Assembly: GCF_020176795.1 (NCBI RefSeq)
Contig: NZ_JAIUKE010000042.1
Span: 1 to 33,434, forward strand
Source: Streptomyces sp. 8L
Lineage (GTDB): Bacteria > Actinomycetota > Actinomycetes > Streptomycetales > Streptomycetaceae
Reading direction: 5' to 3'
DNA: 33,434 bases
The stretch's first letter is position 1, and each line of letters starts with the position of its first letter. The notes beneath the pieces are model-generated. The model worked only from the letters and a program-made list of their open reading frames with translations, ran no database searches and was not told where the DNA came from. This document shows positions 1-7,132 of the stretch, piece after piece. Made by a program: the position numbers and the translations under genes.

Positions 1-136
1 CAACCGCCCCGGCGGGATCGGCCCCCTGCCCCGGGGCGTACGCAGGTAGCGGCAGCCCGCGGCGCCGCCGTCCGGGGGGCGTCCCCCCCCCCGCCGTTTC
101 CCCGCCGTTTCCCCGCCTCGTGCGGGAACGGCCCGG
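1..136. other. GC-rich edge of the window, no gene seen
   Basis: This stretch downstream of the GNAT gene has no convincing reading frame. It contains a C run around 85-95 and a short direct repeat, CCGCCGTTTCC, seen twice at about 93-116. Nothing else can be supported. Confidence 0.5.
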
Positions 137-628
137 CTACAGCGTCAGCTCGTACTGGTGCCCCACCCGTTCGCTGCCCGGACCGCCGCCCTCGGGGACG
201 TACGTGAACGACCTGGCGAGGCTCATGCCGAGCCGCCGGGTGACGGCGATGGACCGCTCGTTGCGCGCGTTGACCATCGCCACCACGCGTTCGACACCCG
301 CCGCGCGGACCCGTTCGAGCGTCAGGCGGGCGGCGGCCGTCGCGTAGCCCCGGCCCCAGTACGCGCGCCCGAGGCGCCAGCCGACCTCGATCTCGCCGAA
401 CGGGCCGAACGCCTCGTGCGGCCAGGGCTGCGCACCCGTGAAGCCGGCCACCTCGCCGTGTTCGTCCACGATCGTCCACAGGCAGAAGCCCCGTTCGGCG
501 GCGTGGCGCCGCTGGCGTGCGGTGAGTTCCTCGTAGACGGAGAACTCGGCCGGGCCGCCGTGGAACTCCATGACCTCCGGGTCGGCGAAGACCCGGTGCC
601 AGGCGTAGGCGTCCTCGTCGGTGGGCAC
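137..628 (-). CDS. GNAT family N-acetyltransferase (RimJ/RimL-like), 5' end probably damaged
   Basis: Acetyl-CoA dependent N-acyltransferase; substrate unknown. The 163 residues from the GTG at 628 hold most of a GNAT fold. An early segment (DEDAYAWHRVFADPEVMEF) resembles the N-terminal part of RimJ/RimL-type enzymes. The acetyl-CoA loop is visible around residues 84-96 as GWRLGRAYWGRGYA, followed by the usual helix and NERSIAVTRRLGM near the C-terminus. The family is normally 170-200 residues and begins with a strand of the type 'LELRxPTxxD'. Here LELR is encoded just upstream of the GTG in the same frame, but no start codon precedes it before the in-frame TGA at 850-848, so the true start is missing. 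An ATG at 851 with a different frame suggests the 5' part is broken by indels in the G/C runs at 640-800. It is divergent from the flavoprotein gene at 990. Confidence 0.75.
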   Translation of the reverse strand: MPTDEDAYAWHRVFADPEVMEFHGGPAEFSVYEELTARQRRHAAERGFCLWTIVDEHGEVAGFTGAQPWPHEAFGPFGEIEVGWRLGRAYWGRGYATAAARLTLERVRAAGVERVVAMVNARNERSIAVTRRLGMSLARSFTYVPEGGGPGSERVGHQYELTL

Positions 629-989
629 CCGGAGCTCCAGCGGAGGGCCGGGGCGCGGCGCGGCGCCCCGGCCGTCGCCGACGGTGCGGCCTGGGTCCTG
701 TCGTAGCCGCCCCCGGCCAGCGGGCCGTGCCCCACGGCCAGCGGGTTGACCCAGCCGTAGGCCCCGGGGGGGCGGCGGGGGGGGGGCCCGGGGGGGCGCC
801 CGAGTCGGGGGCCGGGGTGCGAGCGGGTACGAGCTGAGGCGAATCGTTCATGGAAGCTGCCCTTCGAGCGGCCTTGTCGGTGCGCCCCCATAGACTGCCC
901 ATGTCCGTTGCCCTTCGATACTTCGCCGCGACACATTGGTCCGCCGTATCGAGCCGGTATCCGTGCCGACCCTGCCGGGAGCCCCCGCC
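629..989. other. Frame-broken 5' part of the GNAT gene and divergent promoter space
   Basis: On the minus strand an ATG at 851 opens a frame (MNDSPQLVPARTPAPDSG), and a second frame carries a plausible protein-like stretch (YGWVNPLAVGHGPLAGGGYD), but neither is in frame with the GNAT domain. The run of G at about 768-793 is the likely site of base-count errors. The remaining ~140 bases lie between this start and the GTG at 990 and must hold the divergent promoters; no hexamers are convincing. Confidence 0.4.
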
Positions 990-2270
990 GTGACCGAGCC
1001 CCTCTCCGAGAACACCGCCGACGTCATTGTCGTCGGGGCGGGCCCCGCCGGCTCGACCACGGCGTACTACCTGGCCAAGGCGGGCCTGGACGTCCTGCTC
1101 CTGGAGAAGACGGCGTTCCCCCGCGAGAAGGTGTGCGGCGACGGCCTCACCCCCCGTGCCACCAAACAGCTCGTGTCCATGGGCATCGACATCTCGGAAG
1201 AGGCGGGCTGGCTGCGCAACAAGGGCCTGCGGATCATCGCGGGCGGCATGCGCCTCGAGCTCGACTGGCCGGACCTCGCCGCGTACCCGGACTACGGACT
1301 CGTCCGCAAGCGCGACGACTTCGACGAGCAGCTGGCCCGGCAGGCGCAGAAGGCCGGCGCGCGGCTGTACGAGCGGTGCAACGTCGGCGAGCCGATCACG
1401 GACCGCGCGGGCCGCATCACCGGGGTCCGCGCGAAGCTCGGCGAGGAGAAGACGCCCGTCACGTTCCACGCGCCGCTGGTGGTCGCCGCCGACGGCAACT
1501 CGACGCGGCTGTCGGTCGGCATGGGGCTGCACCGGCGCGAGGACCGGCCGATGGGCGTCGCCGTGCGCACGTACTTCACGTCGCCGCGCCACGACGACGA
1601 CTACCTGGAGTCGTGGCTCGAACTGTGGGACCGGCGCGGCAGCGAGGACCGGCTGCTGCCCGGCTACGGCTGGGTCTTCGGCATGGGCGACGGCACGTCG
1701 AACGTGGGCCTCGGCATCCTCGACTCGTCGGCGGCCTTCCAGGAGCTGAACTGGCGCGAGGTACTGAAGGCCTGGTGCGCGTCCATGCCCGAGGACTGGG
1801 GCTACACGCCGGAGAACATGACGACGCCGATCCGCGGCGCCGCGCTGCCGATGGCGTTCAACCGGCAGCCGCACTACACGCGCGGACTGCTGCTGGTGGG
1901 CGACGCGGGCGGCATGATCAACCCGTTCAACGGCGAGGGCATCGCATACGCCATGGAGTCCGGCCAGCTGGCGGCGGACGTGATCGTCCAGGCATACGCC
2001 CGCGCCACGCCGGGGCTGCGCGAGCGGGCACTCCAGCGTTACCCGCAGGTGCTGAAGGACACCTACGGCGGCTACTACACGCTGGGCCGCGCGTTCGTGA
2101 AGCTGATCGGCAACCCGACGATCATGAAGCTGGCGGCACAGCGCGGCCTGACGCACCCTGTCCTGATGAAGTTCACCCTGAAGCTCCTGGCGAATCTGAC
2201 CGACCCGACGGGTGGCGACGCGATGGACCGGATCATCAACGGCCTGACGAAGGTGGCCCCGAGGGCATGA
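990..2270 (+). CDS. Geranylgeranyl reductase family FAD oxidoreductase (MenJ-type menaquinone reductase candidate)
   Basis: Flavoprotein that reduces isoprenoid double bonds. Mycobacterial MenJ of this family saturates one isoprene unit of menaquinone. Visible motifs are the N-terminal dinucleotide fold VVGAGPAGSTTAYYLAKAG (residues 14-32), the family signature VCGDGLTPRA (48-57), the VAADGNSTRL motif after the first FAD region, and the second FAD motif LLVGDAGGMINPFNGEG. The length, 426 residues, is normal. The GTG at 990 is chosen because GGGAG lies 8-9 bases upstream at 977-981 and the product then starts MTEPLSENTADVIVVG; GTG 963 and TTG 936 are in frame but lack a site. No partner gene is coupled to it. 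Its position upstream of the nuo operon fits a role in the menaquinone pool that complex I uses, but the substrate (menaquinone or geranylgeranyl lipid) is inferred. Confidence 0.88.
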   Translation: MTEPLSENTADVIVVGAGPAGSTTAYYLAKAGLDVLLLEKTAFPREKVCGDGLTPRATKQLVSMGIDISEEAGWLRNKGLRIIAGGMRLELDWPDLAAYPDYGLVRKRDDFDEQLARQAQKAGARLYERCNVGEPITDRAGRITGVRAKLGEEKTPVTFHAPLVVAADGNSTRLSVGMGLHRREDRPMGVAVRTYFTSPRHDDDYLESWLELWDRRGSEDRLLPGYGWVFGMGDGTSNVGLGILDSSAAFQELNWREVLKAWCASMPEDWGYTPENMTTPIRGAALPMAFNRQPHYTRGLLLVGDAGGMINPFNGEGIAYAMESGQLAADVIVQAYARATPGLRERALQRYPQVLKDTYGGYYTLGRAFVKLIGNPTIMKLAAQRGLTHPVLMKFTLKLLANLTDPTGGDAMDRIINGLTKVAPRA

Positions 2271-2484
2271 CGGCGGCCGGGGCGCGGGGCCCCGGGGGGG
2301 GGGGCCCCGCGGGCCCCGCGCCCCCCCCCCCCCCCCCCCCGCCGCGCGCGCCGCCCCCCCCGCCCCCCCGGGGGGGCCCCCCGGCGCCCCCCTTACACAC
2401 CGCGCCTCCCTCCGCGGCCCCGGGGGGCACGCGGCCGCCGGGCCGGGGGCCCGGGCCCCCCCCCCCCGGGACGACGGCCCCCGC
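2271..2484. repeat. Extreme G/C homopolymer low-complexity stretch
   Basis: Between the flavoprotein and methyltransferase genes the sequence becomes almost pure G and C, with runs of up to 20 C (2321-2340), 11 G (about 2294-2304) and repeated 5-7 base G or C blocks. No coding signal is visible. It may be a real self-complementary terminator region whose length was mis-assembled, or plain sequencing artefact. Confidence 0.7.
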
Positions 2485-2610
2485 AACGCACGGCCGCCGG
2501 GCTGAACGGTCTCGGATGCGCACGGCCTCCGTGACGCACCGCCGCCAAGACGCACCGCCGCCGAGGCGAACAGACTCCTCCACGACGCATGGCCTCCGAG
2601 CGAACGGGAG
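2485..2610 (+). repeat. Degenerate tandem repeats upstream of the PF04672-type methyltransferase
   Basis: Imperfect copies of a unit like ACGCACNGCCNCCGAGNGAACGG occur five times in a row, starting near 2492, 2518, 2534, 2550 and 2585. They lie directly upstream of the ribosome binding site of the gene at 2621. Function is unknown; they could be a decayed minisatellite or an operator array. Confidence 0.5.
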
Positions 2611-2620
2611 CAGGAGCACG

Positions 2621-3472
2621 ATGACAGACACGCCGGAAACCGAGGGCTCCGGTCCCGCGGGGCCCCCGTACGAGGACCCCGCGCGCCGGGTCGACACGTC
2701 CCGTGCCAGCTCGGCGCGCCTGTACGACCTGTACGTGGGCGGCAAGGACCACTACGGCGTCGACAAGGACGCGGGCACCCGCCTCGCCGAGGCGTTCCGT
2801 GGCAAGGGCACGATCCAGCGCATCGGCACGGGCGCACGGCTCTTCCACGACAGGGCGGTGCTGTACGCGACGCGTGACCTGGGCATGGACCAGTTCCTCG
2901 ACATCGGCGTGGGCGTCCCGAAGCAGCCCAACACGCACGAGATCGCCCAGGCGGTCCGCCCCTCGTCCCGCGTCGTCTACGTCGACAACGACCCCATCGT
3001 GCTGCGCCACGCCGAGGCGTTGCTGCACAGCTCCCCCGAGGGCGCCACGGACTACGCCGACGCGGACCTCCGCGAGCCGGCCGGGGTCCTCGCGATCGCC
3101 CGCAGGACGCTGGCCCTCGATCGCCCGGTCGCGCTGATGCTCTGCTCGGTCCTCCAGTTCGTCCCCGACGACGACCAGGTGCGCGACATCGTGTCCCAGT
3201 ACCTGTCCGCGCTCGTGCCCGGCAGCTGCGTGATCTTCAGTCATGTCACGGACGACTTCGCACCGGAGGCATGGCGCGAGACGGAGCGCGTCTACGCCGA
3301 GGAGGGCATCGAGGCGAACGTCCGCCCCCGCGCCACCATCGAGTCCTTCCTGTCCGGCCTGGATCTCGTGGAGCCCGGCCTGGTCGAGGCGCACGACTGG
3401 CACCCGGACGGCACGGACACGTCGAAGGACCACACACACCTGTACGCGGCCGTGGGCTTCAAGAGGCCGTGA
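2621..3472 (+). CDS. SAM-dependent methyltransferase, PF04672 (SAV2177/DUF574-like) family
   Basis: A 283-residue Rossmann-fold methyltransferase of a family greatly expanded in Streptomyces; substrates are unknown for nearly all members. The signature is at residues 27-50: RASSARLYDLYVGGKDHY, the variant of the usual 'R..DYLLGGKDN(F/Y)' box. It is followed by the SAM motif I analogue QFLDIGVGVP, a motif II acidic end VVYVDNDPIVL, and the later strand VALMLCSVLQFVPDDD. ATG 2621 is preceded by GGGAG (2606-2610) and AGGAG (2612-2616). The open frame extends far upstream through low-complexity DNA, but that part is not protein-like. A convergent gene follows after 235 bases, so it appears monocistronic. 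Confidence 0.87.
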   Translation: MTDTPETEGSGPAGPPYEDPARRVDTSRASSARLYDLYVGGKDHYGVDKDAGTRLAEAFRGKGTIQRIGTGARLFHDRAVLYATRDLGMDQFLDIGVGVPKQPNTHEIAQAVRPSSRVVYVDNDPIVLRHAEALLHSSPEGATDYADADLREPAGVLAIARRTLALDRPVALMLCSVLQFVPDDDQVRDIVSQYLSALVPGSCVIFSHVTDDFAPEAWRETERVYAEEGIEANVRPRATIESFLSGLDLVEPGLVEAHDWHPDGTDTSKDHTHLYAAVGFKRP

Positions 3473-3658
3473 GCGCGTAGGGGGCCCTGCCCCGCGCGGC
3501 CTCCCCGTACTGCGGCGGGGGAGGGCGCCGTCATCGAGACCGTGTCCCCCCGCGGGCCGCCGCCACCGGGGCACCGCTCCGGGCCCTGCGCCGCGTGGCC
3601 GGCCGCCGGCGCCCACCCCAGCCCCAGGCGCCCGGGGGGGCGCCCCTCCACGGGCCGG

Positions 3659-3676
3659 GCGGCGGCTCGCCGCCGC
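3659..3676. terminator. GC-rich hairpin between convergent genes
   Basis: GCGGCGGC, a TC apex and GCCGCCGC form a perfect 8-base inverted repeat between the end of the methyltransferase (+) and the end of the split-barrel gene (-). There is no T-tract, as is common for Streptomyces terminators. It could serve both directions. The rest of 3473-3707 holds only GC-rich spacer. Confidence 0.45.
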
Positions 3677-3707
3677 GCGGAAGCGTGCCCGCCCGCGCCC
3701 GCCCGCG

Positions 3708-4169
3708 TCAGTCCACCGTCCAGCGGCCGTCCACGATCAGGTCGCGGCCCGCCATCTCGTCGACCTCCCGCCATGCCTGGAGCCTTCGCGGGCTCACCCG
3801 GAAGTAGAGGTAGGCGGCCGATTCCTCGCGTGGATCGAATCCCGTCTTCGCTGCGAATGCGTCCCCCTCTTCCTGGGACAGCTCGGCCGGACGCAGGGCC
3901 TGGGCCGTGCCGTCGATCAGGATCACGTCCCGCGTCTCGCCGAGGCTGAGCCGCACGGAGCCGCTCAGGGAGAGGTTGCGGGCAGTGGGGGTGGACGCGG
4001 TGGTGGACAGCAGCAGCGACGAGCCGTTCCACAGGAAGGAGAGCGGCACCAGGTAGGGCGCCCCGGTCGTCAGGTCGGCCGTGGCCACCCAGGCGTCCAC
4101 GTCGTGTTCGAGGCGGTGCAGTGTGTCCTTCTTGCGCTGTGCCGGCGTGCGGGCCGGGAGTTGCGTCAT
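3708..4169 (-). CDS. Pyridoxamine 5'-phosphate oxidase-like split-barrel protein
   Basis: A 153-residue flavin/deazaflavin split-barrel protein. The N-terminal half shows the typical pattern of a short helix and then strands, WVATADLTTGAPYLVPLSFLWNGSSLLLST, followed by the phosphate-contacting segment TPTARNLSLSGSVRLSLGETRDVILIDGTAQ. The C-terminal AYLYFRVSPRRLQAWRE resembles the end of actinobacterial FDOR proteins. Whether it binds FMN or F420 cannot be told from the sequence; both occur in this size class. The ATG at 4169 has a perfect AGGAGG (4180-4175) five bases upstream. It is divergent from the methyltransferase at 4237, with 67 bases between the starts that must contain both promoters. 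Confidence 0.82.
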   Translation of the reverse strand: MTQLPARTPAQRKKDTLHRLEHDVDAWVATADLTTGAPYLVPLSFLWNGSSLLLSTTASTPTARNLSLSGSVRLSLGETRDVILIDGTAQALRPAELSQEEGDAFAAKTGFDPREESAAYLYFRVSPRRLQAWREVDEMAGRDLIVDGRWTVD

Positions 4170-4236
4170 GCGGGCCTCCTGGGATCGACTCCTGATCGTA
4201 AGACCCGGCCGCGAGCCGAAAGTGACGGAGGCAGGC

Positions 4237-4956
4237 GTGGATTCACCCTCAAGTGCGAACGCGAGTGCGGGAGCGAGTGCGGGAGCGGGAGCGATTACTC
4301 GCGACGAACTCTTCGACTACTGGAATCACAACGCAGAGCACCACCCGAGGGTGCTCGGCGCGGTCCCCGCCGGGTGCGCGAGTGCGCTGGACATCGGGTG
4401 CGGTGACGGCCTGCTCGTACGGAAACTGGCGCGTCGCGTCGGCTCGGTCGTCGGGGTGGACCGGTCGCCCGAGATGGTGCGGCTGGCCAGGGAGCGAGTC
4501 GGCGAGGTGTCGAACACCCGGTTCCTGGCCGCCGACTTCGTCAAGAGCCGGGCGGAGACCGGCGCGGGGACAGGGAGCGGGGAGGAGATCGGCAGCCGGG
4601 AGGACATCGGGACCGGTTACGGATTCGTCTGCGCGGTCACGGTCGTGCACCACGTGGACTTCACGGCGGCGATCGGCGCGATGACCGAGGCGCTCGCGCC
4701 CAGTGGGCGCCTGGTGATCGTCGGGATCCCCCCCGACAGCACCCGTTTCGACCGGGCGCTCGGCATGGCCGCCGTCTGCGCCAACCCGGTGTACCGGCGT
4801 CGCAACGGCGGCGAGGGCGGCGACCCCGCCATGCCGGTGGCCCGGCCGACGATGTCCTGGCGCGAGGTCAGGGCGGAGTCCAAGCGCCTGCTGCCGGGGC
4901 GCCGGTACCGCCGTCATCTGCTGTGGCGGTACTCACTGGTGTGGGACAAGCCGTGA
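4237..4956 (+). CDS. Class I SAM-dependent methyltransferase
   Basis: A 239-residue methyltransferase of the Methyltransf_11/25 type. Motif I is ALDIGCGDGLLVRKLA, motif II ends VVGVDRSPEM, then FLAADF (motif III region), and FVCAVTVVHHVDF resembles the post-II strand. The C-terminal part MSWREVRAESKRLLPGRRYRRHLLWRYSLVW is shared by actinobacterial members of unknown substrate. The GTG at 4237 is preferred because GGAGG (4227-4231) sits five bases before it; GTG 4222 is an alternative. The N-terminus carries an Ala/Ser/Gly repeat encoded by copies of GCGAGTGCGGGA, and a Gly/Glu-rich insertion (RAETGAGTGSGEEIGSRED) interrupts the core. Both are probably disordered. No operon partner is evident. 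Confidence 0.82.
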   Translation: MDSPSSANASAGASAGAGAITRDELFDYWNHNAEHHPRVLGAVPAGCASALDIGCGDGLLVRKLARRVGSVVGVDRSPEMVRLARERVGEVSNTRFLAADFVKSRAETGAGTGSGEEIGSREDIGTGYGFVCAVTVVHHVDFTAAIGAMTEALAPSGRLVIVGIPPDSTRFDRALGMAAVCANPVYRRRNGGEGGDPAMPVARPTMSWREVRAESKRLLPGRRYRRHLLWRYSLVWDKP

Positions 4957-5243
4957 GGGACCCTTACGGCGCTGCCGTGCCGTCCCGGTCCCGGGCCGTC
5001 ACAACCCGCTGATACGGGAGGGGCGCGGGGCGGTACGGCAGCCCGTCTCGTCCAACTGCTCGTAGGGGAAAACACCGTCCTGCGGTGCACGTATCCGTCG
5101 AGTGGCGCAGGCTGCTGAAAGACACGGCCTCTGTATCGCTCTGTGCGGGCAGGCGGATTCCCGTCGGCGGAGGCTGTTCGAGCCCGAGGTGCCCTCCTCG
5201 CCCGCGGGACGGAACAGCTTCGCATGGGTTCGCCGTATCGGAA

Positions 5244-5291
5244 CCGAAAGAAATCGAATTCGCGATTTGTTTCGGCACTTCGGACCGAAAC
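5244..5291. promoter_or_regulatory. Nested, mutually exclusive inverted repeats
   Basis: CCGAAAGAAATCG (5244-5256) pairs with CGATTTGTTTCGG (5263-5275) except for one central G-G position, around a six-base spacer. The second arm can instead pair through GTTTCGG (5269-5275) with CCGAAAC (5285-5291) across nine bases. The two stems share the TTTCGG arm and cannot form together, as in an attenuator or a multi-site operator. CCGAAA recurs at 5370-5375 and TTTCGG at about 5424. Confidence 0.5.
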
Positions 5292-5350
5292 GGCGGCCCG
5301 GGCGGGCGATGCGAAACCTTAAAAGGGGAGCAATATCTTAAAGAGTGAGT

Positions 5351-5366
5351 GAAGTGCGGTCACTTC
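5351..5366. promoter_or_regulatory. Palindrome GAAGTG-N4-CACTTC
   Basis: A perfect six-base inverted repeat with a four-base spacer. Half-sites recur nearby: CACTTC inside the loop at 5276-5281, GAAGTG at about 5392 and CACTTC at about 5497. The size and spacing fit a dimeric helix-turn-helix regulator. The nearest candidate is the ParB-like protein encoded at 5900, which is inference only. Confidence 0.4.
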
Positions 5367-5832
5367 GTGCCGAAATGTGCCATATTTTCATGAAGTGCTG
5401 GCTCTCATATGGACTGGGTGCCTTTCGGGGTTTAAGTTCGTGCAGTTCGAAGGGTTATGGGGGTGGGGGCGCCCGATCGTGGGGAGGTGCCGTGGCTGAC
5501 ACTTCACGTAACTCTCTTGACGTCTACACGGTCACATGCTTTCAATAGCCACGGACTGCGGGGGCTTGTCGACAGACAGTGTTCGGGGGAATTATTTGAC
5601 TGTGGTTGCAGGGAGCGTCCCTCCTTTGCGGCCGGCGGGAATGTGTGGCATCGGGCACATGGGGTCGGGATTTTTGAATTCCATTCCCGCTGAGACTGCC
5701 GGGACCGCTGAGACTGCTGGGGAAATAGGGGAAAGTTCCTTGTGCAACCGCGGTGAATCAGGTTCTATTTCCGTCCTGCCTCTCTGCGGGCAAAACCGCG
5801 ACGGCCTGTACCTCCGGTCACCCACTGTTCGG

Positions 5833-5849
5833 CCGCGAAAGCTTCGCGG
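5833..5849. promoter_or_regulatory. Hairpin/palindrome just upstream of the ParB-like gene
   Basis: CCGCGAA-AGC-TTCGCGG is a perfect seven-base inverted repeat ending about 50 bases before the GTG at 5900. It is followed by the A-rich stretch CGCAAAAAAGAAAAC and then the ribosome binding site AGGGGGAA (5889-5896). It could be an operator or a 5'-UTR stem. Confidence 0.4.
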
Positions 5850-5899
5850 AAAAGGCGCGCAAAAAAGAAAACAGTTCAGGTAATCGCTAGGGGGAATTC

Positions 5900-7132
5900 G
5901 TGTCCACGTGCACGGGAATGGAGCATCCCGAGAGTGGCGAAAGATCTTATGCCAGAGTTTCTCAAATGGCGACCCACCCCGACAATCCGCGTCCGGAACT
6001 CGGCGACCTGAGTGAGATGGTGCAGTCGATGAGATCTGTCGGTGTCGTCCAGCCTGTATTGGTGACGACTCGGCAGGCGCATATCGCCGCACACCCTGAA
6101 CACGCCTCCGTGATTGGCGATACGCAATATGTGATCATTGCGGGCCATCGTCGTGCCGCTGCCGCCATGGAGGCCCAGATCGACGAGGTACCGGTCGAGA
6201 TCCGGCCCGAACTGTCGGCCGACGGACTCGACATCGAGGTCATGGCGGTGGAGAACTTGCAGCGACGCGATCTGAACCCGGTCGAGGAGGCCGTGCTCTT
6301 TCGCAAACTGGCCTGCGCCGGGCGGTCGCAGCGACAGATCGCGAAGCGTGTCGGCCGCGCCCAGAGCCATGTGAGCAAGCGCCTCGCTCTGCTGGATCTG
6401 CCGGCCGAGGTGCGTACGAGGGTCGCGGCGGGGGAACTGGAGATCACCGACGCGCTCGCGCTGGCGTCCGGTTCAAGAGCGCGGCGGGCGCCGTCTTCCG
6501 TGGGAGAGGCTCCCAGGTATCCCGCGTGCTCCCAGCCCGAGTCTCGACGGGTGCTCGACAACGTGCGGGTCCGGGACACCACGCGGGACGGACGCCCCGA
6601 GCTGCGGGACAGGGACTGGTGCTGCTCCCGGCTCGCCACCAGGGTCCCGACCGCCAGTCTGGCCCTCCAGCGCTTGGCCGACGGAGTACTGCAACTGTCC
6701 CCCAGCGAGGAGGCGCTGACCCTGGCGCACCGATGGCTGAGACGGGCTGGGATCGGACCGGACATCGACGATCCGAGCGAGTACGCGCGTGTGGTCGGCG
6801 GCGCCGGGAGCCGGTTGCGCCGACAGGTCGCGCACGCCGTTGTCGTCGCCGCGGACGAACTGCGTCTGATGCGGGCACAGCACTGGCAGGGGCGGGAGGT
6901 CTCCCATGTGCGTCGGCTGATGACGGAGGTCGGGTACCTTCCGGATGAAAGAGAGCGCTTCCTCTTGGCGCAGCACGCTCAGCACGTGGCTGAAGTGCAG
7001 CACGTACAGCAAGTGCCTGAAGTGCCTCAAGTGCCTCAAGTGCCTGAAGTCCAGCACGTGCAGTACGCGCAGGGGACCGGGCGGCTCTCCGGAGAAGGCG
7101 ATTCCCGCGGAATCAGCCGCGGTGTCGCGTGA
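5900..7132 (+). CDS. Orphan ParB/KorB-like DNA-binding protein
   Basis: A 410-residue protein of the ParB/Spo0J superfamily. The N-terminal ParB domain (about 20-125) shows GVVQPVLV (48-55), AGHRRAAAAM (81-90) and ENLQRRDLNPVEEA (119-132). A helix-turn-helix follows at about 145-166 (RQIAKRVGRAQSHVSKRLALL). The box normally read GERR is GHRR here; the Glu is tied to CTP hydrolysis in chromosomal ParB, so nucleotide switching may be altered. Residues 200-355 match nothing I recognise, and 357-391 are a Val/Gln/Pro/His repeat tail. There is no parA neighbour and no parS consensus, so a local transcriptional role in the KorB/StrR manner is more likely than partitioning. GTG 5900 follows AGGGGGAA. 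The stop overlaps the next start (GTGA), implying translational coupling to the FAD oxidoreductase. Confidence 0.8.
   Translation: MSTCTGMEHPESGERSYARVSQMATHPDNPRPELGDLSEMVQSMRSVGVVQPVLVTTRQAHIAAHPEHASVIGDTQYVIIAGHRRAAAAMEAQIDEVPVEIRPELSADGLDIEVMAVENLQRRDLNPVEEAVLFRKLACAGRSQRQIAKRVGRAQSHVSKRLALLDLPAEVRTRVAAGELEITDALALASGSRARRAPSSVGEAPRYPACSQPESRRVLDNVRVRDTTRDGRPELRDRDWCCSRLATRVPTASLALQRLADGVLQLSPSEEALTLAHRWLRRAGIGPDIDDPSEYARVVGGAGSRLRRQVAHAVVVAADELRLMRAQHWQGREVSHVRRLMTEVGYLPDERERFLLAQHAQHVAEVQHVQQVPEVPQVPQVPEVQHVQYAQGTGRLSGEGDSRGISRGVA
6968..7072 (+). repeat. In-frame 9-base tandem repeats encoding the ParB-like tail
   Basis: The unit CAAGTGCCT / GAAGTGCCT and relatives (CACGTGCAG) run in tandem. 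They encode short VPE, VPQ, VQH and AQH units at residues 357-391. The period is nine bases (three codons). It is likely to vary in copy number by slippage. Confidence 0.7.

Larger units (their letters stand above)
4957..5899. other. Long AT-richer intergenic region with several inverted repeats
   Basis: About 940 bases hold no convincing gene; short open frames at 5085-5348, 5345-5548 and 5536-5883 lack homology-like features and good start contexts. From about 5225 the base composition is clearly less GC-rich than the flanks, which suggests foreign origin or a regulatory role. It contains the nested inverted repeats at 5244-5291, a palindrome at 5351-5366, a direct repeat of CCGCTGAGACTGC (about 5690-5718), a short hairpin at 5610-5622, and a perfect hairpin at 5833-5849. 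It leads into the ParB-like gene, so a long 5' leader or multiple operators are likely. Confidence 0.6.

Noticed and set aside
908..2620. In-frame upstream extension of the PF04672 methyltransferase
   Set aside because: It overlaps the flavoprotein gene in another frame and passes through homopolymers; ATG 2621 has a good ribosome binding site.
5490..5510. A parS-like sequence (ACTTCACGTAACT)
   Set aside because: It shares only TTCACGT with the parS consensus and lacks the inverted second half.
5345..5883. Short plus-strand open frames before the ParB-like gene
   Set aside because: No recognisable motifs, no clear ribosome binding sites, and the codon third positions are not GC-biased as in the real genes.
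6968..7072. Repeat array as a CRISPR
   Set aside because: The nine-base units are contiguous, in frame and without spacers.
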